In this document: positions 35,025 to 48,369 of the stretch, piece after piece
How the letters are laid out: each line of letters starts with the position of its first letter
Numbering within the stretch: the first letter of the stretch is position 1
Assembly: GCF_036323735.1 (NCBI RefSeq)
Contig: NC_086034.1
Location: forward strand, 13,665,001 to 13,729,000
Origin: Rattus norvegicus
Lineage: Eukaryota; Chordata; Mammalia; Rodentia; Muridae
Direction: 5' to 3'
Length of the DNA stretch: 64,000 bases
Made by a program: the position numbers and the translations under genes
The notes under the pieces: model-generated
Database searches by the model: none
The model's input: only the letters and a program-made list of their open reading frames with translations
What the model was told of the DNA's origin: nothing

Positions 35025-38000
35025 TCAGTCAAACCTGTCTCTTATTCTGGGTGTTGGTATCTGTTGACTGTCAGGATTCCTTTGCTGAACTCCTTTGCTT
35101 CCCCCCTCTGTTGGCATCTAATATAGGTATCCCGTTATGAACAAACTTGGACTTTCTCAGGTGACACTTTGTAGATCATTTCCTGTACCTCTTGCAGCAG
35201 TTCCTCCTAGGCCCTTTTAGAATGACTTCAGGATAAAAGATAGGGGGAGATCATGTATATACTGTAAGAGCTCGGTCATTGGAAACTTAAGAGGGCAGGA
35301 GGTCAGCACTTAGTGCCTCATCAAACAGGACTGGAGGAAATTTAAATCTTTGGGAAAATAGGTTCTAAGTAAGTTCCTCACTTTAACCACCCTCTGATTC
35401 TTTCATTCAAAATGGAATTTAATCACCTTTGCCTAAGAATAGTTTGAAGTTGAATTTTCTGGATGTACATACAGTGCAGAGGCACATGGTTTTATGCTTT
35501 GTCAGAATAGCAAGGTGTTTTGCTGAGGCCAGACTCTGGGAGAACATGTTATGTCTGGAGAAGGTATAAATTGGACTCGTGGACGTTAATGCTGTGCTTG
35601 CATAGCTAGAATGGAAAAGATTCCTTGGTCTTTGTCATCACTGTTCATCACTTTTTTGAGAGAGGCAAGGCAGAGCACTTCTCTTGGTTTCTCAGCACAT
35701 TCTACTGCTCACAATGGCTGGTACAGACTCAAACCCATGACTGTCTCTGCTGGATCATGCCACTGCTACTGAGTCCTGTTTAGTGTCCTGACTCTACTGA
35801 ACTGGTATCCTGACAATGGAGACTAGAATTGCCCCCAAAGAAATACTTCTAATCATGTCCACACCACCTTGTTCTGTTTACCTGTCTTTTGTCTCCAACC
35901 CATGAGTGGTAGGCTAGAAAGTGGCTTAAAACCATGGAGAACCCTTAGGAAAATTAGGTTTTGAAAATTTGAAGGCTACACTGGCTGAACAGTGCATGTT
36001 TCAGGTCCAAGACAGACTACACCTATTTCTTTTGAGAACTCAAACTCATGAGAATGTGTGCGTTTGGATCTGTCGGGTGGATGGTCTCAATCTTCTTATG
36101 TACTTTTTTCAGCTCTTGGACAGCTCTATAATCAGAGGTCCTAAGCTAATTCACAATTTAGAGTGATTCATTACAGTAAGGCCTTGAAGGCATCATTATG
36201 CCTGTCTCTCTGAGCAGGGCAATATGAACTCTAATACCTTCTGTTGCTTCTAGAGAAATTGCATTAATCTGAGCAAGGATAGCAGGACTCATTACTTGAA
36301 CAATTATAGCAATTATGGTTTACATCCTGTCCTGGAGTGTTATTTTCTACCCAAAGCCCAGGGAATCTTGACTGCAAATCTTAGAAACAGTCCAACTCTA
36401 TCTTCTGATTGGTGGCAGAACTTTCAGCTAGACAATACCTAGTTTTGGTTATTGGAATTCTAACTGTGCCTCATTACGGAGATGATGAGTGTTGCTTTCT
36501 GTTTAAGCAAGAGATCTCATGCTGGGGCAATCAGACATGATCAATAAGAGGTGGGATATTGTGTCAGTATCCAGGTCCATGCAATATTTTGTTGTCCAGA
36601 GGTAATAAAGTAGTTTTCCTGTTGCCATTTGGACAGCAATCTTTTGATCAGTAAATTGACCTCAAGATTCTAAAGCAACCAGTGGGTCACCTTGGTGTTT
36701 GGTTTGGCAGAACATGGGTCTGCTTCAACATAATGTTGCTTCATAAGTCTGCCTTCCTCTTTAACCTGTGTTTACTTCAGATAAACACTCCTTCATGAGT
36801 CTACCTTAGTCGTTCACTTGTATCCACTTCAGGAAAGCATTCATTCATACGTTACCCAGGTAAATATGGTCAAAGACAACTGAATTTCCAAAGAAGCCTG
36901 AATTTCTACTTCAAACAGTAGAACTAACTGAGTCCTAACAATAACTCTGCTGTACTCATAGGTCATTGCATTCCTCACAATCAACAGAGAAGCTTCCTCC
37001 TGCAGTAAATGGCAGCAAATACAGAGATCCTCAGAGAGTTAATATATAGAGAGAAATAAACTTTGTGTTTCCCATCGCAAATCTACCATACTGGAGTGCT
37101 GGCTTATCCATGAAATGTTTGCAAGTAGGTCAAGCTACCACTGCCATCTCCTGTGAACTGAACTTCTGATTTCCTGACAATGCACATAGGATTTTGTTTT
37201 AAGAATTCTTTCTAAACAGATCCATTCCTCCTTGTCATATCTTTTCTACATCTACTTCTCTACATCTATGTCATATCTACTACATCTGATGGGTGGTGGA
37301 CTAAATGAAGGTTAAAGCATTTAAGAAACACCATTAAAAGAAGTTTCAAAAAAAACTAAAGTAACAATTTTCCTTAGGCAGAAAAGGAACAGTAGATTTT
37401 CCTTTTGACCCCAGGCCTATCCAGTTTCAGGTTCATGGTCACTCCAGCAACACTATGTATGGGTTTAATCTCATGGAGTGGGATTCTACTCAAGTCAAAT
37501 ATTGGTTAATTACTTCCACAAGGTTTGTTTCACAATTGCACCAACATATATCTTGGTCACCATTGTAGGTTAAAGAGATTTTGGCTGGGTTGGTGTTCAA
37601 CTTTCTGCTTTGATAGGGAGCAGATTACCTTCTAGTACCATGAGCACCAATCCCTTATGGGTGGAAGATGTAGGAAGGCATTGGTTTGATTTCCCTGTGT
37701 TAAAGGAGTGATTCATCACCATATCAAATAATGAGTCCTTCTTGTCTGTTTATGGAACACAGCCATAGGCTTGCAGTGAATTGGGTTTTGGGGGCCTTCC
37801 CATGGGACTCCTTTGACAAAAAACTTAGTTAGATGTAATGTATTGCCACATTAAATGATTCATTTGGTGACAAGTTGTGACCAGTTGGGTTTCTGTCTCC
37901 TTGCTTTTGGGAGCAACTTCATTTAGACCTCCTTAATCTATGTATACACTTTAGAGTGGTTCTAAACATTAAACAGAAATTATGAACCAAGCAGGTTTAA

Positions 38001-38180
38001 CATATATCTACAGAACATTTGACCCTAAACAAAAAGATTCTTTTCAGAACCTCCTGGTAGCTTTTCCAAAAAGCACACAATGCATGACTCAAAAGATACA
38101 AAAGATTGAAATACTGCAATACATTTTATGTAATTTCCACAGAATTTTTCTGGTATTCAATAACAACAACAGCAACAGAA
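35025..38180. other. Unassigned sequence, possibly more retroviral remnant
   Basis: The pol remnant may continue upstream on the minus strand here, but I could not identify gag, protease or LTR landmarks. No host gene is supported. Confidence 0.35.
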
Positions 38181-38188
38181 AGAAAGAG

Positions 38189-38227
<39 letters not shown>

Positions 38228-38229
38228 AA
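38181..38229. repeat. (GAAA)n simple repeat
   Basis: About 12 tandem GAAA units; the Lys/Glu-Arg and Phe/Leu-Ser frames across it are artefacts. Confidence 0.95.
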
Positions 38230-38339
38230 AGAAAAAGCCCAAAAACTAAGCATAATCATGGAAACTAAGTAAGTCTGCATTCAATAATCACTTGGTCAGG
38301 GAAGGAAAAAAGAAAAAAAGGCTTTATAAAAGTAATGAA

Positions 38340-38442
38340 GGGTTGGGGATTTTGCTCAGTGGTAGAGCGATTGCCTAGCAAGCACAAGGCCCTGGGTTCG
38401 ATCCCCAGCTCCGAAAAAAAAATGAAAAAATAAAAAAAATAA
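38340..38442 (+). mobile_element. ID SINE
   Basis: GGTTGGGGATTTTGCTCAGT, a GGTTCGATCCC B box and an interrupted A tail. It is flanked by ATAAAAGTAATGAA (38,326-38,339) and ATAAAAGTTAATGAA (38,443-38,457), a duplication with one inserted base. Confidence 0.92.
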
Positions 38443-38459
38443 ATAAAAGTTAATGAAAA

Positions 38460-39003
38460 TTAAGGGATAGCATAACCAAACTTTGGGGACATAATGAAAG
38501 CAGTGCTAATAGGAAAATTCATATCACCGAGTATTTTTATAAAGAAATTTGGGAGATGTTAAACTAAGCAACTTAACAGCACATTGGAATCTTCTAGAAC
38601 AAAAAGAAGCCAACACACAGAAGAGGAGGAAAGCACAGGAATTAGGTCGACTCAGAGCTGAAATCAACCAAATAGAACCAAAGAGAGCTATATAAAGCAT
38701 CAACAGACCAAAAGCTAGTTCTTTAAGAAAATCAACAAGATAAATAATTATTTATCAAAATTAACTAATGGGCAGAGAAAATGTATACAAATTTAAAAAA
38801 AAATGGGAAGAGAAGGGGAGACATAACACCAAAACCTGAGGAAGTAAAAAGAAATCATAATAATCTACTACAAAAATGTATACTCAACAAAACTGGAAAG
38901 TCTAGGTGAAATGGTTGAGTTTCTACATACAGTCGCAGTATGAAAGTTAATCAAAATCAGTCCCATAACCCTTACAAAATAGAAAAAGGCATTGAAATTC
39001 TTC
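38460..39003 (+). mobile_element. L1 ORF2 internal fragment
   Basis: Plus-strand L1 sequence from the endonuclease/RT linker (ATAATGAAAGCAGTGCTAAT, CTAGTTCTTTAAGAAAATCA). It breaks off just before the 5' UTR of the next L1 at about 39,006. Premature stops are frequent. Confidence 0.8.
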
Positions 39004-42000
39004 CAACCCTCCTGGTTTCTGCCTGAGCCCAGAGCTGACCTGGTCTCACAGATCTCTGTATCCAGATCACCTGGGGGAGAGAATGGGAATCTCAGGGACA
39101 ATCCTGAGATCACTGAGGGAACCACCACTTCTCCTCACATTTCTGGCCCAAGAAAAATCCAACTGGAGCCCTCTGGACACAGGAACAAAGGAGCAGTCTG
39201 GAACAGAATCCTTTAGATTTCTACCGCACTTTAAGCTGACCCAGTGACACAACTCTCTGTACCCAGATTTTGCTGGGAGAAAGCTGGTTTCCAGGAGTGC
39301 TGACACACAGGCATACATACAGAAGGGCCAAGCCACTGTCAGAGAGAGCAAGACAAGCTAACTTGAGAGACCACCAGAGGCTGAGAGGCAAGTACAGAAA
39401 CCTAAGCAACAGGAACCAAGAAGACTACTTGGCATCATCAGACCTACTGAACAGGTCTTCCAAAAAAGCAAATACTGAATATCCCAACAGACCAGAAAAG
39501 CAATATTTGATGTAAAACCACATCTCAGGATGATGATAGAGGACTTCAAGAAGGACATAAATAACTCCCTTAAAGAAATATAGGATAACACAGGTAAACA
39601 AGTAGAAGCCTTTAAAGAGGAATCACGAAAATCCCTTAAAGAATTACAGGAAAACACAAACAGATGAAGGAATTGAACAAAACCATCCAGGATCTAAAAA
39701 TTAAAAAAGAATCAATAAAGAAATCACAAAGGGAGAAAATCCTGAAGATAGAGAACCTAGGAAAGAGAGCTGGAATATTAGAAGGGAACATCATCAACAG
39801 AATACAAGAAATAGAAGAGAGAATCTCAGGGGCAGAAGATACAATAGAAAATATTGACATAACCATCAAACGAAATGTAAAATGCAAAAAGCTCCAAAAA
39901 CATCCAGGAAATCTAGGCCATGATGATTAAAAAAAAAACTAAAAATAATAGATATATTAGAGAGCAAAGAATACAGCTTAAAGGGTCAGTAAATATCTTC
40001 AACAAAATTATAGAAGAAAAGTTCCCTAATCTAAAGAAAGAGATGCGAACAAACATCCAAAAATCCTACAAAAGTCCAAATTGATTGGATGAGAAAAGAA
40101 ACTTCTCCCATCATATACTAGTCAAAACATCAAATATTCAAACAAAGAATATTAAAAAGAGTAAGGGAAAATGGTCAAGTAACATGTAAAAGCACACCTA
40201 TCAGAATTCATCAGACCTCTCACCAGAGACTATGAAAGCCAGAAGATCCTGGGCAGATGTCATACAGACACTAAGAGAGTAAAATGCCAGGACAGGCTAC
40301 TACAAATCTCTCAATTACCATAGATGGATATACCAAGATGTTCAATGACAAAAAAAATTTACACAATATCTTCCTCCAAATCCAGCCCTACACTGGAAAA
40401 TAGATGGAAAACTACTACACAAGGGGGAAACTACACACTAGAAAAAGCAAGAAAGTAATCTCCTTGCCACAAACTCAAAAGAAGAGAACCACAATAACAT
40501 AACTCAACCTCTAACAACACAATAACAAGAAACAACAATCACTATTCCTTAATACCTCTTTACATCAATGAACTCAATTCTGAAATAAAAAGACATAGAT
40601 TAAAGACTGGATATGTAAAGAGGACCCAACATTTTGCTGCATACAGGAAAAACACCTCAGTTACAAATACAGACACGACCTCAGATTAGAAGGCTGGATA
40701 ACAACTTTCCAAGCAAATGGTCCCAAAAAAATAAGCTTGAGTAGCCATTCTAATGTTGAATAAAGTTGACTTTCAACCAAAAGTTATAAAAAAATAAGGA
40801 AGGATGCTTAATATTCATCAAAGAAAAAAAATCCACCAAGATGAATGCTGAATCCTAAATATCTATGCTCTAAATGCAAGGGCACCTACATTAATAAAAG
40901 AAACCTTACTAATCCTCAAATCACACAATGCATCTCACACAAAATAGTAGGAGATTTCAACACCCCACTCTCATCAATAGACATCATGGAAAGAGATGTT
41001 AAACAGAGACATAGAAAAACTAACAGAAGTTATGAAGAAAACTGACTTCACAGATATTTGTAGACCATTTCATCCTAAAACAAAAGAATATACCTTCTTC
41101 TCATCAACTCATGGTACCTTGTCCAAAACTGGCCATATAATCAGTCAGAAAATAGGCCTCAACAGATACAAGAAGACTGAAATTATCCCAGGATCTGACA
41201 GGATTATCAGATCATCATGGACTAAGGATGGTCTTCAATAACAGTAATAATGACAGGAAGCTCACATACACATAGAAGTTGAAGAATGCTCTACCCAATG
41301 ATAACATGGTCAAGGAAGAAATAAAGAAAGTAATTAAAGTCTTTTTAGAATTCAATCAAAATATAGACAAAACATACTGAAACGTATGGGACACAATGAA
41401 AACAATGCAAAGATTTTAACTCAAATCTCTGAGTGCCACCAAAAACAAACTGGAGAAAGCAGCCACTAGCAGCTTGACAGCACACCTAAAAATCTCTATA
41501 ACAAAAAGAAGCAAATACACCAAAGAGGAGTTTACAGCAGAAAATAATCAAACTCAGGGCTGAAATGAACCAAGTAGAAACAAAAAGAACTATACAAAGA
41601 ATCAACAAAGCCAGGAGTTGGTTCTTTGAGAAAATCAAGAATTGAGATAAACCCTTAACCAGACTATCCAGAGGGCACAGAGAGATTATACAAATTAACA
41701 AAATCAGAAATGAAAAGGGAGACATAACAACAGAAACTGAGGAAATACAAATAATTATCAGATCCTACTAAAAAAGCCTATTTTCAACAAATCTGGATAA
41801 TCTGGATTAGATGGACAATTTTCTAGACAGATACCAAGTACCAAAGTTAAATCAGGATCAGATAAACCAGACAAACAGTCCCATTACTCCTAAAGAAATA
41901 GAAGCAGTTATTAAAAGTCTCCCAGATATAAAAAGCCCAGGAGCACATGGGTTTAGGGGAGAATTCTATCAGATCTTCATAGAAGGCACCATACTAAAAA

Positions 42001-44873
42001 TGTCCAAATTATTCCAAAAAATAAAAATTGAAAGAACACTGTACAATTCTTTCTATGAAACCACAATTATGCCTATACCTAAACTGCTCAAAGACCCAAC
42101 AAAGAAAGAGAACTTCAGACCAATTTCCCTTATGAATATCGATGCAAAATATTCAATATAATTCTTGCAATCCAAATCCAAGAACACATCAAAAGATCAT
42201 CCATCATGATCAAGTAGGCTTCATCCTAGTATGGAGGGATGATTCAATATACAGAAATTCATCAATGTAATCCACTGTGTAAACAAACTCAAAGATAAAA
42301 ATAATATGATCATTTCATTAGATGTTGAGAAAGTATTTGACAGAATTCACCACCCCTTCATGTTAAAAGTCTTAGAAAGATCAGGAATTCATGGCCCATA
42401 CCTAAATATATTAAAAGTAATATACAGCAAAAGAGTAGCTAACATCAAACTAAACAGAGAGAAACTTGAAGCAACCACTCTAAAATCAGGGACTAGCCAA
42501 GTGTGCCCACTTTCTCCCTACTTATTCAATATAATACTTAAAGTCTTAGCCAGAGCAATCAGATAAAAAAATGAAGTCAAAAGGATACAAATTGAAAAGG
42601 AAGAATTCAAAATATCACTATTTGCAGATGATGTGATAATATACTTAAGTGGTCCGAAAAGTTCCATCAGAGAACTACTATTCCTGATAAACAACGTCAG
42701 CAAAGTGGCTGTGTATAAAATTAACCCAAATAAATCAGTAGCCTTCCTCTTCTAAAAGAATAAACAGGTTGAGAAATAAATTAGTGAAATGACACCCTTC
42801 ACAATAGTCACAAATAACATAAAATAGCTTGGTGTGACTAACCAAGCAAGTGAGAGATTTGTGTGACAAAAACTTCACGTCTCTGAAGAAAGATATTGAA
42901 AGATATCAGAAGGTGGAAAGACCTCCAATGCTTATGGATTGACAACATTAATGTAGCAAGAATGGTCACCTTGCAAAAAGCAATCTCCAGATACAGTGCA
43001 ATCCCAATCAAAATTCCAAGTCAATTCTTCATAGACTTAGAAGAGCAATTTGCAAATTCAGTTGGAATAACAAAAAAACCCAGGACAGTGAAAAGTATCC
43101 TAAACAATAAAAGAGCTTTTGAGGGAATCACATCCCTGAACTCAAGCAATATTACAGAGCGATAGTGATTTAAAAAAAAACAACAACAAAAAAACTATAT
43201 GATATTGTTACAGAGGCAGGCAGGTAGATCAATGGAACAGAATTGAAGACCCAGAAATGAAACTATAGGTGAATCTATAGTCACGTGATCTTTGACAAAA
43301 GTAATAATACCATCCAGTGGGGGAGATAATAGCATTTTTAACAAATGGTACTGGTTCAATTGGAAGTTAGCATGTAGAAGAATGCAAATCAATCCATTTT
43401 GATATCCCTATACAAATCTTACTTTCAAGTTGATCAAGGACCTCCATGTAAAACTAGATACACTCAAAATGATAGAATAAAAAGTGATGAAAAGCCTTGA
43501 GCACATGGACACTGGAGAAAATTTCCTGAACAAAACACCAATGGCTTATGCTCTAAGATCAAGAATTGACAAACAGTACCTCATAAAACTGCAAAGCTTC
43601 TGTAAGTCTAAAGACACTGTCATCAGGACAAACCAGCAACAAAAAGATTAGAAAAATGTCTTTACCCATCCTACATCTGGTAGAGGGCTAATATCCAAAA
43701 TATACAAGGAACTCAGGAAGTTAGACAGAAGAGAACCAAATAACCATATTAAAAATGGAATACTGAGCTAAATAAAGAATTCTCAACTGAGGAATATCAA
43801 ATGGCTGGGAAGTACCTAATGAAATGTTCGACTTCCTCAGTCATCAGGGAAATGCAAATCAAAACAACCCAGAGATTCCACTTCACAACAGTCAGATGGC
43901 TAAGATTAAAAATTCAGGTGACAGCAGATGCTGGCAAAGATGTAGAGAAAGAGGAACACTCCTCCATTGTTGGTGGGATTGCAAACTGGTACAAGCATTC
44001 TGGAAATCAGTCTGGAGGTTCCTCAGAAAATTGGACATTGCTCTACTGAGGCCCCAGCTATACTTCTCCTGGGCATATATCCATGGGATGCTCCATCATA
44101 CAAGAAAGACATATGCTCGACCATGTTCATAGCACCATTATTTATAATAGCCAGAAACTGGAAAGAGCCCAGATGTCTTTCAAAGGAATGGATACAGAAA
44201 ATGTGGTATATCTACACGATGGAGTACTACTCAGCTATCAAAAACAATGACTTCATGAAATTCATAGCAAATGAATTGAACTAGAAAATATCATCCTCAG
44301 CTAGGTAATCCAATCAGAGAAAAAGACATGGTATATACTCACTGATAAGTGGATATTAGCCCAAAAGCTCGAATTACCCATGATACAATCAACAGACCAC
44401 CTGAAATTCAAGAAGAATGATGATCAAAATGCGAATGCTTCATTCCTTCTTAAAAGGGGGAACAAAAATATTCATAGGCAGGGATATGGAAGCAAAGTTT
44501 GGAGCAGAGACTGAAGGAACAGCCATTCAGATCCTGCTCCACAAGGATATACAGCCCATATATATATACAACCACCAAGTCTAGGTAAGATTGAAGAAGC
44601 TATGAAGTGCATGCTGACAGGAGTTGGATATAGCTCTCTCCTGAGAGGCTCAGCCACAACATGACAAATAGAGAGATGAATGTTAGCAGGAAACCACTGA
44701 ACTGAGAATGTGGTCCTTTTTGGAGGACTTATAGAATGGAATTAAGGAGCTGAAGGTGCTTGAAAACAGATAATAACAACAATAACAACCATCCTGTGCT
44801 CCCAGGCACTAAACCACAACCCAGAGTACACAAGGACAGACCCATGGCTCCAGCTGCACATGTAGCAGAGGAT

Positions 44874-45455
44874 TGTAGGATAAGTTCATTATTCATGTAA
44901 AGGTAGGTACAAGATAGAATGAGGTCTGTCATTGAACAAAAAGGAAGGATTGGAGGGAGAAAAGTTTTAAAGAGGAGGAGGAGACTGGATCAAGGAGGGA
45001 GAGAAGCAGCGGAGAGAACATGGATGTGGATGTTAAGATTCTTCTCTGTACATTTACAGGTTGTTATGAATATTCTTAAAGGATGGATGTGTACAAGGCA
45101 TTGTATGTCTAGGTAGGCAATTATATCTTATCAATTGAATTAAAGGTTATTGTGTTGTGTGTTCTTTCATGTGGTGATTGAATTGAACTCAAGAGAGTAT
45201 TTGGTGGCTGGACACATTGGGCCACCACAGAATTAGGATGTTTATGTCTGGCATGATGGGAACCTGCCTTGAGAACTAGATAGGTAGAGAGATTGTTGCC
45301 AGGCTCAGAAAGTAACCATTGACAGTGTGATATGGGATGGAGATAAGCAGGGGAGATGATTTACTAACTGAGATGAAAACACCCAACAGATGTCCCGGGG
45401 CCAGATCTAATGTGGGATAAAATACAGCATTTTTTAAAATAATTTTATAGCAGCA
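44874..45455 (+). repeat. 5' LTR of the chimeric element
   Basis: 582 bp, TG...CA. The last ~395 bp (from 45,061, TTGTTATGAATATTC) align with 47,595-47,997. The first 187 bp have no partner at the 3' end. Confidence 0.65.
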
Positions 45456-46894
45456 GGTGGCAAACCAACATGGTCAGCAAGAATCCACTAGTAAACCTAA
45501 GAGTTGAGAGAACATTTTATTTTCTAAGTAAGAAGAGGCCAGTGCCATGTTGAATCACAATATGGCTCAAATATGAGAACCTCAAACAAAGAAGCACAAA
45601 CAGGCTTGCAGGCTGCATGTCCCCTGCTGTGGTAAGTAGTGGCAGCTCAGAGAGTTAGAGATTAAAAGCTGCTTTTATAGAAAGTTACTTAGAAAGTGCT
45701 TCACGATACTCATATTTCTTCTAATGTGGGCTCCATGGGAATTTTGGGTTAAAATTCTAGTTAAACAACTTACTGCTTAATGACAAGTATTATTAGAAGA
45801 GGATTAAGTTTGTTTTTAGAAGAAGAGAGTACAGAGATTACCTGAATCATGTGGAGAGTTTTACCCATGTTTCAGAACTCAGGGAAAATTAGTCACTGAT
45901 TCCAAAACAAAAGTCAGGCTTTGTCTTTGTGATTAGGCTCTGGACACCTTCCAGAGTTATCGTGATTAGATTTGATAGAAGGAGACAACCTGAAGAACTA
46001 AATTCAAGAGAATCAAACAAAAAGATATCCCAATTCTAAACTTTTGTCTTGAGAATTATATTTTCCAGAATGTACCTGCTTGGATTCCTGATCTCACTGA
46101 TTTTCAGCTGAGTCCAGTAAAGACAGGAATATCGGGTTACAACATTTGCTCCATTTTCCCTTCCCCCTAACCCCCAAGGATATCTCATTGTCCACATACA
46201 GCTTGAAGAAGTTATTCAAGAGTCATCACCTCAATTCCCTGGACATTTACAGGGCTGAAAGTGGTTATTCTATAGAATTGGTCATAATTTAACAGAGAGG
46301 AATTAACTAGATTGATTTGTACAGTCATAATCTCATTTGATAACTAAGCAAAAATCATATCTTTACTTGGTATAGAATTTATTTGTTAAAAAAATTAAAA
46401 GTACAAGGTTTAGACACAGTCCTTCTATTGATGCCAGTACAAACTTCTGAGTTAATTACACATGTGAGTTAAGGGCCAAATAGCAAATTCATGACTCTGA
46501 GTTTGTTAGAATGCTTTTGAGATAATACATTAAGATAGTTAACAGACAGCACTCCAGATTACCTTATATAGATAGATGATTTTCAAAACTGTCAGAAATC
46601 CACAAAATATGAGATTTAAAGTTATTTGTCTTTTGTTGAGACATATCTGCTCCTAACTGTTCCCTTTGGTGGATTTAATGTAGAAGTTGAACATCTCTAT
46701 CTCCAGGTGAGTTAATACTTTTTGATTAGGCAGGCACTGGGCAGAAGCTGCCTATTTCATTTGCAGTCTAATGCTATCCACAAAGAGACACCTTTTGCAG
46801 AATAGTCAATTGTTAAATTTGCCAAACCAGAATTATCAGGCCTTCACATTTCTGCATTTCAAGAGTCTGTCAGTTGGTTCTAGGCTAGAAGGCT

Positions 46895-47594
46895 GAAGAC
46901 TTGCACTCATCTGGTGCTAACAGAGGACTGTGCTGGTGGAGATTTGTCTCTACAACCTCTCAGTTCTGGATGTCTGCACTCCTGGATGCTCATCACTCTT
47001 CCCCATGGGATTTTTGTGCAGGGAACTGTGGGATGGTATCAGTTCCCTTCTGGGCAGAGCCAGAAACAGGAAGTGCCCTGACCCAGAGAACTTCTGCCTC
47101 TGTGTATCCTGAATCCACCATGCAGGTCACTTGGTAGCAGAAAAGTGGGTCTTACCTCTGCTCTCAGGTGTGTCTGCACTCCTGGAGACTGTCTTCCACT
47201 CTAGGCATGGGCAGGAATCACAGGATCCTGCCCCTGATTACTCCTAGGTCTTTGCACCCAGCGGGCACAGTTGGCACTATGCATTTCCCTCTTGGGTCTA
47301 GACTGTGGGCAGAGGGTAGTCTCCTCTGACTTCTCAGGAGTATCCAGACTTCTGAGGGTCCAGCTCTCTCCCTCACAGGATGTGGGTCCAGGGAGCTATT
47401 TGGCCAGTTCAGTTCAGTCCTTGGCACAGACCAGAACTGCAGGTACTGGCAGCTGTCTGTTCCTATATATGGCGGCACTGTGCAGTTTCCCCTGGGACTA
47501 GGTATGTGGGCAGAGGTGTGCAGAGATGGCAGTGTATCCTGGGGTCTCAGGATGTCTGCACTCCTGGGTGTTCAGCTCTCTTCCCCAAGGGATT
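46895..47594 (-). mobile_element. L1 5' UTR, antisense, without ORF1
   Basis: Resembles the antisense 5' UTR of the L1 at 61,940-62,733: TCCTGGAGACTG, GACTACTCCTAGGT-type text, and CTCTCAGGATG...CCAGCTCTCT units. It has no ORF1, ORF2 or L1 3' end, which is the opposite of ordinary 5' truncation. Confidence 0.7.
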
Positions 47595-47997
47595 TTGTTA
47601 TGAGTATTCTTAATGGATGGGTGTGTACAAGGCATTATATGTCTAGGTGGGCAATTATATATTATCTATTGGATCTGATATATTGTGATGTGTGTTCTTT
47701 CATGTGGTGATTTAATTGAATTCAGGAGAGTATATGGTGGCAGGAGACACAGGGTCATCACAGAATTGGGATGTGTATGTCTGGTGTGGTGGCAACCTGC
47801 CTTGGGAACCAGACAGGTAGAGAGATTGTTGCCAGATTCAGAGAGTAGCCATCATCAGTGTGATATGGGATGGAGCTAAGCTGGTGAGATGATTTACTGA
47901 CTGGGATGAAGACATCCAACAGATATCCCAGGGCACCACAGTGCTGGATATAGTGTGGGATAAGAGACAGCATTTTTTAAATAATTTTACAGAAACA
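47595..47997 (+). repeat. 5'-truncated 3' LTR of the chimeric element
   Basis: Aligns with 45,061-45,455 through GTGTACAAGGCATT, GTGTTCTTTCATGTGGTGAT, AGGTAGAGAGATTGTTGCCAG and ACAGCATTTTTTAAA. Divergence between the two LTRs is roughly 10-20% by eye. Confidence 0.75.
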
Positions 47998-48369
47998 GAG
48001 GATGGCCTTTTTGTGCATCAATGGGAGGAATATCTCTTGCTCCTGCTAATGCTGGACCATCCAGTGTAGGGAAATGTCAGGGTAGGGAGGCAGGAAAGTG
48101 GAGATGGTTGGGGAAAGGGATCACCCTTATAAAAGAAGGGGGGAGTGGGATGGTTTAAGGAGATTATGGATTGTAAACCAAGAAAGGGATAATATTTAAA
48201 ATGTAAATAAAATATCCAATAAGAAAACACAAGTTCAGATTGGATTTCAGTATCCATATGAAAATTGGGCATGGTTCAAGCACATGCCTCTCCAGTGTGG
48301 GGTAGAGCCAGTTAGATATGTAAAGTTTAATAACCAAGCAACCACGTGAAAAAAAAATAGAAGCTTCAT

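Larger units (their letters stand above)
44874..47997 (+). mobile_element. 3.1-kb non-autonomous LTR element containing antisense L1 5' UTR
   Basis: It begins TGTAGGATAAG and ends CAGAAACA. GAGGAT flanks it perfectly on both sides (44,868-44,873 and 47,998-48,003), within an L1 3' UTR that continues correctly across the insert. The 5' LTR is 44,874-45,455. A PBS-like TGGCAAACCAACATGG at 45,458 loosely matches the tRNA-Lys type. The 3' LTR keeps only its last ~400 bp (47,595-47,997). The interior (45,456-46,894) has no gag or pol frame. Positions 46,895-47,594 are antisense L1 5' UTR. The 6-bp duplication points to a class II (ERVK-like) integrase acting in trans; that is inference. No protein is encoded. 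Confidence 0.7.
39006..48235 (+). mobile_element. Near full-length, degenerate L1 with an LTR element in its 3' UTR
   Basis: The 5' UTR is at about 39,006-39,500 (CTGGTTTCTGCCTGAGCCCAG). ORF1 runs to about 40,420, and its coiled-coil part is open at 39,664-39,930. ORF2 covers about 40,450-44,283. The endonuclease motif VGDFNTPLSS (near 40,951) and the RT motifs FRPISLMN (near 42,118), SLDVEKVFD (near 42,316) and FADD (42,621-42,632) are visible, but stops and frameshifts separate them. The 3' UTR runs from 44,284 to 44,873, is interrupted by the LTR element at 44,874-47,997, and resumes at 47,998 to end near 48,232. The element is not capable of retrotransposition as it stands. Confidence 0.88.

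Noticed and set aside
45061..47997. Two independent solo LTRs
   Set aside because: A single GAGGAT duplication brackets the whole 3.1 kb and the host L1 continues across it, which fits one inserted element better.
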